Notes under the pieces: model-generated | Database searches by the model: none | Told to the model about the DNA's origin: nothing | Seen by the model: the letters and a program-made list of their open reading frames with translations, nothing else | Translations under genes and position numbers: made by a program | In this document: piece after piece, positions 34,323 through 42,403 of the stretch | Position numbering within the stretch: position 1 is the stretch's first letter | Layout of the letters: each line of letters opens with the position of its first letter | NCBI RefSeq assembly: GCF_902804485.1 | Contig: NZ_CADCST010000067.1 | Span: 1-64,000 of the forward strand | Length of the DNA stretch: 64,000 nt | Direction of reading: 5' to 3' | Source of the DNA: Flavobacterium collinsii | GTDB lineage: Bacteria; Bacteroidota; Bacteroidia; Flavobacteriales; Flavobacteriaceae

Positions 34323-34390
34323 TTTTGCCACAGATTAAAAGATTTTCACAGATTAATCAATCATCTCTAATCCGTTAATCCGTGGCAAAA
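34323..34390. repeat. Inverted repeat with TTTTGCCAC arms
   Basis: TTTTGCCACAGATTAA-like left arm (34323-34337) pairs with TTAATCCGTGGCAAAA (34375-34390), one mismatch. It lies between two co-oriented genes. A looser relative occurs at 41393-41480. Confidence 0.65.
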
Positions 34391-34444
34391 TATTTTTAGC
34401 ATTTTCCCTGAATACTCAAAACTGCGACTGAAAACTTAAAAAAA

Positions 34445-35317
34445 TTAAGCAACATCGTCACCCATACTTTCTGTCCAAATAGCGAACCAGTCTTCTTTAT
34501 CCATTTCCAATTCTACTGCTTTCATCAACGATTGAATTCGGGCAACATTTACAGTTCCTGCAATCGGAATTACTTTCGCAGGATGTTTTAAAATCCATGC
34601 CAATAAAAGTGTATCAGAACCAAAACCATATTTTTTAACTAAATCTGACAGCAGTTTTTTCAATCGACGTGTTTTTTTAGTGTCTTCTCTAAAAACTGTT
34701 CCTAGCGGATTCCATGACAACGGACGGATTCCGTGTGTTTGCATATAATCAAAACTTCCGTCAACCATAGGCTCAAAATTCGTTGCTGAAAATTGCACCT
34801 GATTGTAACTCACTTCTGTTTTCTGACGAATCAGCTCGGTTTGTGAACTTGTAAAATTCGAAAGTCCGAAATCAATAATTTTACCTTCCGATTTTAACCT
34901 TTCAACAGCTTCTGCAATTTCATCGGCCTGCATAAGCGGACTCGGTCTGTGCAGCAAAAAAACGTCAACATAGTCTGTTTTCAGTTTCTTCAATGATTCT
35001 TCAACAGACCACACTATATATTCTTTAGAGTAATCGTAATGTTTGATTGTATTTTTACGACTTTCAGCAATCATCTGAATACCGCATTTGGTAATTAATT
35101 GTAATTTTTCTCGCGAAATTTTGCTGGTTTGAAATGCTTTTCCAAAATCGGCTTCAGTAGTATAAGCGCCGTAAATATCTGCGTGATCAAAAGTAGTAAT
35201 TTTGTTTTCGATACAAATCTGTATCATGTTTTCCATTTCTTTAAGCGTTAGGTTTTTATCCCATACACCCCAATTCATAGTGCCCGAAATAATAGGCGAT
35301 AATGCTGTTTTACTCAT
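34445..35317 (-). CDS. Aldo/keto reductase (YdhF-like)
   Basis: A 290-residue NADPH-dependent oxidoreductase with the TIM-barrel layout of the AKR superfamily. The catalytic tetrad can be placed: Asp and Tyr in FDHADIYGAYT near residue 43-48, Lys in QLITKCGIQ near 75, and His in VFLLHRPSP near 120. The NADPH-binding segment is IPIAGTVNVARIQSL near 252. Similarity of the start (MNWGVWD, SGT) and barrel wording favours the E. coli YdhF subgroup. Substrate unknown. Confidence 0.88.
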   Translation of the reverse strand: MSKTALSPIISGTMNWGVWDKNLTLKEMENMIQICIENKITTFDHADIYGAYTTEADFGKAFQTSKISREKLQLITKCGIQMIAESRKNTIKHYDYSKEYIVWSVEESLKKLKTDYVDVFLLHRPSPLMQADEIAEAVERLKSEGKIIDFGLSNFTSSQTELIRQKTEVSYNQVQFSATNFEPMVDGSFDYMQTHGIRPLSWNPLGTVFREDTKKTRRLKKLLSDLVKKYGFGSDTLLLAWILKHPAKVIPIAGTVNVARIQSLMKAVELEMDKEDWFAIWTESMGDDVA

Positions 35318-35540
35318 GGTTTTATTGCGTTATTTTTGGTAATAAATATGCTTTTCTGAAGCATAATCACCAAAGTTCTTAAAAATATAAAAATAGATTC
35401 CCAATTCGTCCTTAAAATTAGGTCTTTGGTCGAAGTTTTAACCATTTTTTAACATCTTACTTCTCAAAAAATATTCAATTTGCACTCTCAAAAGTTAGGC
35501 ATAAAAATCAACGTTTTAAAAAGGTTTTAAAAATATTTAT

Positions 35541-36545
35541 ATGGAAGAAAATACAACGACTTTAGACATTAGAGCGATAAATGAGAAAATTGAAAGAGAA
35601 AGTGCTTTTATAGACCTTCTTACAATGGAAATGAACAAAGTTATTGTGGGCCAGAAACATATGGTCGAGCGTTTACTAATCGGACTTTTAGGACAAGGGC
35701 ACATTTTGCTTGAAGGTGTTCCGGGATTGGCCAAAACTTTAGCGATAAATACTTTGTCGCAAGCGGTTCAGGGTTCGTTTAGCCGTATTCAGTTTACTCC
35801 GGACTTATTGCCTGCCGATGTCGTTGGAACGATGATCTACAATATCAAAGCCAACGAATTTTCAATTAAAAAAGGACCAATCTTCGCTAATTTCGTCCTT
35901 GCCGATGAGATTAACCGTGCTCCGGCAAAAGTACAGTCAGCACTTTTGGAGGCGATGCAGGAAAAACAAGTTACCATTGGTGATACTACTTTCAAACTAG
36001 ACCGTCCGTTTTTAGTTCTTGCAACGCAAAATCCGGTGGAGCAGGAAGGAACTTACCAACTTCCGGAAGCCCAAGTCGATCGTTTTATGCTTAAAACTGT
36101 AATTGACTATCCAAAAATCGACGAAGAACGTTTTGTAATTCGTCAAAACTTAAAAGGATCTTACGAAAAAGTAAATCCTGTGGTTTCTGTAGAGCAAATC
36201 CTGCGTGCGCAGGAAGCTGTACGTGAAGTTTACATGGACGAAAAAATAGAAAAATATATCTTAGATATCATCTTTGCTACCCGTTATCCGGAGAAGTATA
36301 AACTTGCCGACTTAAAACCTCTTATCAGTTTTGGAGCATCACCACGTGGAAGTATCAATTTAGCTAATGCAGCAAAATGTTACGCTTTCATCAAACGTCG
36401 TGGATATGTAATTCCAGAAGATGTTCGTGCAGTTGTACATGATGTTCTACGTCACAGAGTTGGTATTACTTATGAGGCTGAAGCCGAAAACATTACTTCT
36501 GTAGACATTATCAACAAAATCGTAAACGAGATTGAGGTACCTTAA
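35541..36545 (+). CDS. MoxR-family AAA+ ATPase (Bat cluster)
   Basis: A 334-residue cytosolic AAA+ chaperone, first gene of the Bat cluster. MoxR proteins typically work with VWA-domain partners, which are encoded downstream here. Walker A is EGVPGLAKT near residue 59, Walker B VLADEINRAPAKVQSALLEAM near 115 (the core is LADEINR), sensor 1 is ATQNPVEQEGTYQLPEAQ near 155 and the C-terminal lid has SFGASPRGSINL. Start: the ATG at 35541 follows an A/T-rich leader; a spaced match to the promoter consensus was not found. It is 80 bases before the DUF58 gene. Confidence 0.93.
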   Translation: MEENTTTLDIRAINEKIERESAFIDLLTMEMNKVIVGQKHMVERLLIGLLGQGHILLEGVPGLAKTLAINTLSQAVQGSFSRIQFTPDLLPADVVGTMIYNIKANEFSIKKGPIFANFVLADEINRAPAKVQSALLEAMQEKQVTIGDTTFKLDRPFLVLATQNPVEQEGTYQLPEAQVDRFMLKTVIDYPKIDEERFVIRQNLKGSYEKVNPVVSVEQILRAQEAVREVYMDEKIEKYILDIIFATRYPEKYKLADLKPLISFGASPRGSINLANAAKCYAFIKRRGYVIPEDVRAVVHDVLRHRVGITYEAEAENITSVDIINKIVNEIEVP

Positions 36546-36625
36546 AAATAGTTTTCAGTTTTCAGTCACAGTGAACACCTTATTAAATAAACTGCGACTG
36601 AAAACTGCGACTGAAAACTAAAGAA
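36546..36625. repeat. Inverted repeat with CAGTC(A/G)CAG words between moxR and DUF58
   Basis: AGTTTTCAGTTTTCAGTCACAGT (36550-36572; core CAGTCACAGT) faces two direct copies of CTGCGACTGAAAA (36592-36618). The arms can fold into a long stem. The same words form the repeat at 40287-40325 and a half copy at 34423-34437. Confidence 0.65.
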
Positions 36626-37489
36626 ATGGATACAAAAGAGCTTTTAAAAAAAGTACGGAAAATAGAAATCAAAACCAAAAGACTGAGCAATCATATCTTT
36701 TCGGGAGAATACCACTCTTCCTTTAAGGGACGAGGGATGACTTTTAGTGAAGTACGTCAATACCAATATGGCGATGACATTCGTAACATCGATTGGAATG
36801 TAACGGCGCGCTACAATGAAGCCCACGTAAAAGTTTTTGAAGAAGAACGTGAACTAACCATGGTTTTAATGGTGGATATTTCGGGATCTGAAAGTTTTGG
36901 TTCAAAAAGTCAGTTTAAAAAAGACATCGTCACCGAAATTGCGGCAACGATGGCTTTTTCGGCTACACAAAATAATGATAAAATTGGTTTAATATTATTC
37001 TCTGACAATGTAGAGTTGTATATTCCCCCAAAAAAAGGACGTTCTCATGTACTCCGAATCATTCGCGAGTTAATTGAATTTGAACCGAAGAGTCATAAAA
37101 CCGATATTTCGCAAGCTTTGAAGTTCCTATCCGGAACGCAAAAAAAGAAAGCTATCGTTTTTATGATTTCCGATTTTATGTCTGAAAATTACGAGCAGAC
37201 TTTAAAAATCGCATCTAAAAAACATGACATAACCGGCGTTCGTGTTTACGATATCCGTGAGGAAAAAATTCCAAATTTAGGAATGGTAAGTATGCTCGAT
37301 GCCGAAACAGGGAAAATTCAATTGGTCAATACCGGCTCAAAAACAGTACGACTGAATTACGAGAAGCATTATCAGGACAGAGTAAACTATTTCAAGGATA
37401 TTTTTAGTAAATCAGGAGCTGGTGTCGTAAATACAAGAGTCGACGAAAATTACGTGACCAAATTATTAGGTTACTTCAAATCAAGATGA
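36626..37489 (+). CDS. DUF58 domain protein (Bat cluster)
   Basis: A 287-residue soluble protein of the DUF58 family, which is a divergent von Willebrand A-like domain that partners MoxR. The hallmark GDDIRNIDWNVTARYN near residue 48 and the HVKVFEEERE that follows define DUF58. A VWA-type strand with DISGSESFGSKS near 87 resembles a MIDAS. There is no membrane segment. It is the second gene of the cluster. Confidence 0.9.
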   Translation: MDTKELLKKVRKIEIKTKRLSNHIFSGEYHSSFKGRGMTFSEVRQYQYGDDIRNIDWNVTARYNEAHVKVFEEERELTMVLMVDISGSESFGSKSQFKKDIVTEIAATMAFSATQNNDKIGLILFSDNVELYIPPKKGRSHVLRIIRELIEFEPKSHKTDISQALKFLSGTQKKKAIVFMISDFMSENYEQTLKIASKKHDITGVRVYDIREEKIPNLGMVSMLDAETGKIQLVNTGSKTVRLNYEKHYQDRVNYFKDIFSKSGAGVVNTRVDENYVTKLLGYFKSR

Positions 37490-37639
37490 TAATTCTAGAT
37501 TGTTAGACTTCTGCGATTGTTAGAGTATTAGATTTTAAAGAATATAAATATCCCAAAAATAAAATCCGCTTAAATCTGTGTCATCCGTGTTCCATTTTTA
37601 AGCATTCATTTTAGACCAAAATCTGAAATCAAAAACCAA

Positions 37640-39274
37640 ATGAAATTAAAATTTTACATATTTTTATTTTTACTTTCCTCAGCTGTTTTTGCGCAACAAA
37701 AACAAGTTGAGACAAGCATTGATACTACAAAAAATAAAATTGGCGCCGAATTTAAACTTACCCTTAAAACGGTTGTAAGTTCGAAGTCTAAGGTTGTTTT
37801 TCCGAAACTAAAAAACATTGGTCCGTTAGAGGTTATTCAATCCTATCCTATCGACACTGTCAAGAAAAATGACACTTACGAACTGATTAAAAAATACGGA
37901 TTAACCCAATTTGATTCCGGAAAATATACCATTCCGTCTATTAAAATTTTAATTGACAAGAAACCCTACTTAACAGATTCTGTTCGTGTTGAAGTGGCGA
38001 ATGTAAAAGTGGACACGCTGCAACAAAAAATGTATGACATCAAGGACATTACAGCTGCTGACAATTCAATTGGTGACTGGTGGATTTATGTTTTGATTCT
38101 GATTGTAATTCTTGCCATTGGAGCTTTTGTATATTGGTACGTTAAGAAACACCAAAAGAAAAAAATAGAAGAGGAAGTTTACAAGACTCCTATCGAAAAA
38201 GCGACCAGCTTGTTGAACAATCTGGAGCAAAAAGAACTGGTACAGAAAGGCGAAATTAAAGAATACTATAGTGAATTAACGGATATCGCCCGAAACTATA
38301 TCGAAGAAGCCATTCATATTCCGGCAATGGAAAGCACCACTTCTGAATTGATTCAAGCCATCAGAACCGCTTCTACAAAAAAGAAAATGACTTTAACACC
38401 GGAAACCGTTGAAAACTTAGAACGCGTGCTGCGTCAGGCGGATTTGGTAAAATTTGCGAAGTCTAAACCTTTAGAGTTTGAAATTACCGAAGACCGAAAT
38501 AAAATTCAAAAAGTAATCCTAACCCTTGATAATGCTATTCCAACCGAAGTTCCGGCAGAGGAAGAAGATCAATTGTTAAACGAAGCACAAAAACAAAAGC
38601 AAATTAAACTTCAGCTGTTAAAAAAACGCAACAAACGTATTGCGATCTCAGTAGGATCTGTTTTATTTTTATTAATAGCAACAACGGCATTTTTTATCGT
38701 TACAAAAGGCTTTACTTATGTAAAAGACAATGTAATTGGACATCCTTCGAAAGAACTGTTAGAGGGAGAATGGGTAAAAAGTGAGTACGGGAATCCGGGT
38801 ATTTTAATTGAGACGCCTAAGGTTTTAAAACGTATGGATACTCAAAAAGTGCTTCCAAAAGAAACCATGGCGCTAATCAAAGAGATGCAGCTTTTCACTT
38901 ATGGAAGCATGGTTGGAAATTTCTATGTAACCGTTTCAACAAGCAAATTTAAAAATCCGGTAGAACTTGATCTGGCCAAAGCATTGGAAGGTTCCTTAAA
39001 AGTTATCGAAGCTCAAGGCGGACAAAATATCATTGTAAAACAAGAAGATTTTCAAACCAACGAAGGGGTTCAGGGACTAAAAGGATACGGAACCATGACC
39101 GTTCTAAACCCGGTTGACAAAACAAGTACAAAAGCATATTACGAGCTTTTACTCTTTAAACAGGATCAGGGATTGCAACAAATTCTGATTTTACATGAAG
39201 AAGGAGACACTTATGCGAATGATATTACAACCAGAATATTAAATTCTGTCGAACTTAGAAAAGCGAGTAACTAA
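37640..39274 (+). CDS. Two-TM protein of the Bat cluster, 544 aa
   Basis: An exported, membrane-anchored protein whose N-terminal half looks like a short BatD/DUF4381-type protein. A signal peptide (about 1-18) precedes a beta-sandwich (about 22-125), a TM helix at about 148-168, and a cytoplasmic helical region (about 170-330) with EYYSELTDIARNYIEE, similar in wording to the tail of BatD. A second TM (about 334-354) and a beta-rich exposed C-terminal domain (about 365-544) with no match I recognise follow. The stop overlaps the batA start (TAATG, one base). Confidence 0.8.
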   Translation: MKLKFYIFLFLLSSAVFAQQKQVETSIDTTKNKIGAEFKLTLKTVVSSKSKVVFPKLKNIGPLEVIQSYPIDTVKKNDTYELIKKYGLTQFDSGKYTIPSIKILIDKKPYLTDSVRVEVANVKVDTLQQKMYDIKDITAADNSIGDWWIYVLILIVILAIGAFVYWYVKKHQKKKIEEEVYKTPIEKATSLLNNLEQKELVQKGEIKEYYSELTDIARNYIEEAIHIPAMESTTSELIQAIRTASTKKKMTLTPETVENLERVLRQADLVKFAKSKPLEFEITEDRNKIQKVILTLDNAIPTEVPAEEEDQLLNEAQKQKQIKLQLLKKRNKRIAISVGSVLFLLIATTAFFIVTKGFTYVKDNVIGHPSKELLEGEWVKSEYGNPGILIETPKVLKRMDTQKVLPKETMALIKEMQLFTYGSMVGNFYVTVSTSKFKNPVELDLAKALEGSLKVIEAQGGQNIIVKQEDFQTNEGVQGLKGYGTMTVLNPVDKTSTKAYYELLLFKQDQGLQQILILHEEGDTYANDITTRILNSVELRKASN

Positions 39275-40275
39275 TGAATAAGATAACTTTTTTAAATCCG
39301 GAATTCTTTTGGTTATTTCTGTTAATTCCAATTGCGATCGCTTGGTTCTTCTGGAAACGCAACCAGCAATCGGCGACTTTAAAGATGAGTTCAACTCAGG
39401 GTTTCAAAAACAGCGAATCGTTGCTGACCAAATTAAAACCTTGTTTATATGTTTTCAGGATAATTGCCTTAAGCTCTTTAATCATCGCTTTAGCAAGACC
39501 AAGAACGGTTGACATCAGCAATCAGACCAAAACCACGAAAGGGATCGATATTGTTATGGCAATTGACGTTTCGGGTAGTATGCTTGCCAAAGATTTAAAG
39601 CCAAACCGTATGGAAGCTTTAAAAAGAGTCGCGGCAGATTTTGTTGAAGAAAGACCTAATGACAGAATCGGATTGGTTTTATATGCCTCAGAAGCATACA
39701 CTAAAACTCCCGTTACAAGTGATAAAGCCATAATCTTAGAAGCGATCAAAGGAATCAAATACGACACGGTTCTGCAAGACGGAACAGGAATTGGAATGGG
39801 GTTGGCAACGGCCGTAAACCGTCTAAAAGACAGTAAAGCAAAAAGCCGTGTAATTATCTTAATGACCGATGGTGTGAACAACGCTGGTTTTATTGAGCCT
39901 GAAACAGCTTCAGACATTGCAAAACAATACGGAATAAAAGTATACACGATTGGAATTGGAACTAATGGAATGGCTCCTTCTCCATATGCATACGCACCAA
40001 ACGGAGGTTTCCTTTTTAAAATGCAAAAAGTAGAAATCGACGAACAACTAATGAAAAGCATAGCTCGTAAAACGGATGGAACTTATTTTAGAGCCACAAG
40101 TAACGATCGATTAGCCGAAATATACAGTGCCATCAATAAATTAGAAACTACTGAAATACAAGAATTAAAATTCTATGATTACGATGAAAAGTACAGAACA
40201 TTTGTTTTATTAGCAGCCTTTTTACTATTATTGGAAGTAGGTTTAAGAAATACTGTTTATAGAAGCTTTATATAA
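39274..40275 (+). CDS. batA: BatA: membrane-anchored VWA protein
   Basis: A 333-residue protein with TM segments at both ends (about 10-27, 55-76 and 308-325) and a periplasmic VWA domain between. The metal-ion-dependent adhesion site is complete: DVSGSM near residue 96, Thr in DGTGIGMG near 168, and Asp in LMTDGVNN near 200. Bat proteins are named for Bacteroides aerotolerance; their molecular role is not settled, although a complex of VWA and TPR proteins with MoxR is the usual model. It is translationally coupled to the preceding gene. Confidence 0.92.
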   Translation: MNKITFLNPEFFWLFLLIPIAIAWFFWKRNQQSATLKMSSTQGFKNSESLLTKLKPCLYVFRIIALSSLIIALARPRTVDISNQTKTTKGIDIVMAIDVSGSMLAKDLKPNRMEALKRVAADFVEERPNDRIGLVLYASEAYTKTPVTSDKAIILEAIKGIKYDTVLQDGTGIGMGLATAVNRLKDSKAKSRVIILMTDGVNNAGFIEPETASDIAKQYGIKVYTIGIGTNGMAPSPYAYAPNGGFLFKMQKVEIDEQLMKSIARKTDGTYFRATSNDRLAEIYSAINKLETTEIQELKFYDYDEKYRTFVLLAAFLLLLEVGLRNTVYRSFI

Positions 40276-40348
40276 TATTTTAGTTTCAGTCACAGTTTTC
40301 AGTTTACAGCTGAAAACTGTGACTGAGACTGAGAACTAGAATTAAAAA
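40276..40348. repeat. 16-bp perfect palindrome between batA and batB
   Basis: CAGTCACAGTTTTCAG (40287-40302) pairs perfectly with CTGAAAACTGTGACTG (40310-40325) across a 7-base loop. No T-run follows. The same words occur at 36550-36619. Confidence 0.75.
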
Positions 40349-41383
40349 ATGGAATTAGACGAAAAAAAATATTTATACCTTTTATTCTTACTCCCAATTG
40401 TGGCGTGCATTTTTCTTTTCAATATGTATTGGAAGAAGAAAAAGCAACGCGAATTTGGCGATCTTGAAATGGTAAAAAGACTGAGCCCTGAGCGCTCTGT
40501 TTTTAAACCTGTATTAAAATTATCGGTATTGCTTTTGGCACTTGCCTGTTTGATTATTGGATTAGTAAATCCGAAGATCGGAACCAAAATGGAAACCGTA
40601 AAACGGGAAGGAATCGATATTGTTTTTGCCGTTGACGTTTCAAAAAGTATGCTTGCCGAAGATGTCGCACCAAGTCGTTTAGAGAAAAGCAAACAATTGG
40701 TTTCTCAAATCATCAACAATTTAGGAAGTGACAGAATTGGAATTGTAGCCTATGCCGGAAGTGCTTTCCCGGTTCTACCTATTACTTCGGATTATAGTGT
40801 GGCCAAAATGTTTCTGCAAAGCATGACTCCTGATATGGTTTCCTCACAGGGAACTTCACTGGATGAAGCCATTCGATTGTCTTCAACTTATTTTGACGAA
40901 AAAAGCAAAACCAGCAAACTACTAATTTTGATTTCAGACGGAGAAGATCACTCTGAAGGTGCCTCAGCAGCTGCGGAAGAAGCCAACAAAATGGGAATGA
41001 AAATCATTACTGTTGGTGTTGGAACTGAAAAAGGAAGTACAATACCGTTAAAAGAAAACGGAGTAGTCAGAAGCTATCAAAAAGATCAAAACGGACAAAC
41101 TGTTATTACCAAATTAAATCAGGAAGGTTTAAAAACTATTGCAAAAGCGACTAAAGGTGGCTATGTTTACGGCGGGAATACAAAAGAAGTGCTGGAATAC
41201 ATTAAAAACGCCCTAAACAATATTCAGAAAACAGAATTTGAAGCTACTCAAATGGCTGATTTTCAATCACAATTCCAATGGTTTATTGGATTCGCTTTTC
41301 TGTTATTATTTTTAGACATTTTCCTCTTAGAAAGAAAAACAAACTGGATAAAAGAGTTGAATTTATTTAACGAAAAGAAATAA
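40349..41383 (+). CDS. batB: BatB: membrane-anchored VWA protein
   Basis: A 344-residue paralogue of BatA with N-terminal TM segments (about 8-25, 50-70), a VWA domain and a C-terminal TM (about 310-328). MIDAS residues are DVSKSM near residue 93, Thr in QGTSLDEA near 169, and Asp in LISDGEDH near 194. Its separation from batA by a hairpin-forming palindrome may adjust relative expression, but that is inference. Confidence 0.92.
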   Translation: MELDEKKYLYLLFLLPIVACIFLFNMYWKKKKQREFGDLEMVKRLSPERSVFKPVLKLSVLLLALACLIIGLVNPKIGTKMETVKREGIDIVFAVDVSKSMLAEDVAPSRLEKSKQLVSQIINNLGSDRIGIVAYAGSAFPVLPITSDYSVAKMFLQSMTPDMVSSQGTSLDEAIRLSSTYFDEKSKTSKLLILISDGEDHSEGASAAAEEANKMGMKIITVGVGTEKGSTIPLKENGVVRSYQKDQNGQTVITKLNQEGLKTIAKATKGGYVYGGNTKEVLEYIKNALNNIQKTEFEATQMADFQSQFQWFIGFAFLLLFLDIFLLERKTNWIKELNLFNEKK

Positions 41384-41503
41384 TTAAAGTCAGCCACTAA
41401 TTACACGAAAGAAAAAAGCTTTTGTGAGATTTAAAAATAAAAAACAATTAGATTAGTGATAATTGGTACAATTCGTGGCCAACTAAAAACATAAAAAATT
41501 AGA
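41384..41503. repeat. GCCAC..AATT inverted repeat between batB and batC
   Basis: GCCACTAATTACACGAA (41393-41409) faces AATTCGTGGC (41470-41479), which reads GCCACGAATT on the other strand. A relative of the element at 34323-34390, inside an operon. Confidence 0.55.
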
Positions 41504-42283
41504 ATGAAAAATTTACTTCTTTATATTTTACTAACATTTTCTTTGGCAGTTTCTGCTCAGGAGAAAGACAAAACATTGCCTGACGCCAATGAGGAATATA
41601 AGCAGAATAAATTTACTGATGCAGAAGCCAACTACAGAATTTCAGAATCAAAATTCCCAAAACGTGCTACCGCTCCTTATAATCTGGGAAATACCATTTA
41701 CAGACAAAATCAGGCTTCTGAAGCTAAGTTTGCTTACGCGAAAGCCATAAAAAATTCCAAAACAAGACCTGAAAAACATAAAGCATTTCACAATTTAGGA
41801 AATGTTTTAATGAAAGAGAAAAATTACACTCAGGCTGTCGAAGCATACAAAGAAGCTTTGCGTAACGATCCAACTGATGAAGAGACGCGTTACAACTATG
41901 CTTTGGCAAAACAAAAACTAAAAGAAAATCCTCCGAAAAACGACAAAAACAAAGACAAGAATAAGGACAAGGATAAAAAGAACGACAAAAAAGACGATCA
42001 GAAAAAAGACGGCGACAATAAAGACAAAAAGGACGGAAAAGACGATCAGAAGAAGGACGATAAAGGCGACAAAGACAAGGATAAAAAAGACGGCAAAAAT
42101 GACCCAAAGAAAGATGACAAATCCGACAACAAAGGGGAGCCAAAACCAATGCCGGGAGGTATATCCAAAGAAAGAGTTCAGAATTTACTGGATGCAGTAA
42201 ACAACGAAGAGAAGAAAATTCAGGACAAAGTTAACGCCCAAAAGGTAAAAGGTAACCCTAAAAAAACAGAAAAAGACTGGTAG
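41504..42283 (+). CDS. batC: BatC: exported TPR protein with Lys/Asp-rich repeat
   Basis: A 259-residue exported protein. The signal peptide ends near AVSAQ (19). Two to three TPR units follow (about 28-145; FTDAEANYRISESKFPKRAT, YTQAVEAYKEALRNDPTDEE). From about 146 to 210 comes a low-complexity tract of Lys, Asp and Asn (NDKNKDKNKDKDKK and similar). The end, GISKERVQNLLDAVNNEEKK, is helical and common in BatC proteins. TPR domains suggest scaffolding for the VWA proteins. Confidence 0.9.
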   Translation: MKNLLLYILLTFSLAVSAQEKDKTLPDANEEYKQNKFTDAEANYRISESKFPKRATAPYNLGNTIYRQNQASEAKFAYAKAIKNSKTRPEKHKAFHNLGNVLMKEKNYTQAVEAYKEALRNDPTDEETRYNYALAKQKLKENPPKNDKNKDKNKDKDKKNDKKDDQKKDGDNKDKKDGKDDQKKDDKGDKDKDKKDGKNDPKKDDKSDNKGEPKPMPGGISKERVQNLLDAVNNEEKKIQDKVNAQKVKGNPKKTEKDW

Positions 42284-42289
42284 GATTTT

Positions 42290-42403
42290 GAGGTTAACCG
42301 TTTATTCGTTTAACTGTTAATTCGGGCAAACAGCAAAACTGTACAAAAACGATTAAACAAATTACCCATAAACGATTAAACATAAAAAAAGATTAAACAA
42401 GTA
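42290..42403. repeat. Direct and inverted CGATTAAAC words between batC and batD
   Basis: The 114-base gap contains ACGATTAAAC at about 42349 and 42372 and AAGATTAAAC at 42390, with the inverted GTTTATTCGTTTAAC at about 42298. Similar words appear before hppD (52560-52585). Confidence 0.5.

Noticed and set aside
39522..40061. Minus-strand 179-residue frame inside batA
   Set aside because: It is antisense to the VWA domain and has no start context or family resemblance.
41724..42149. Cys/Leu/Arg-rich minus-strand frame opposite batC
   Set aside because: It results from the Lys/Asp repeat tract read in antisense.
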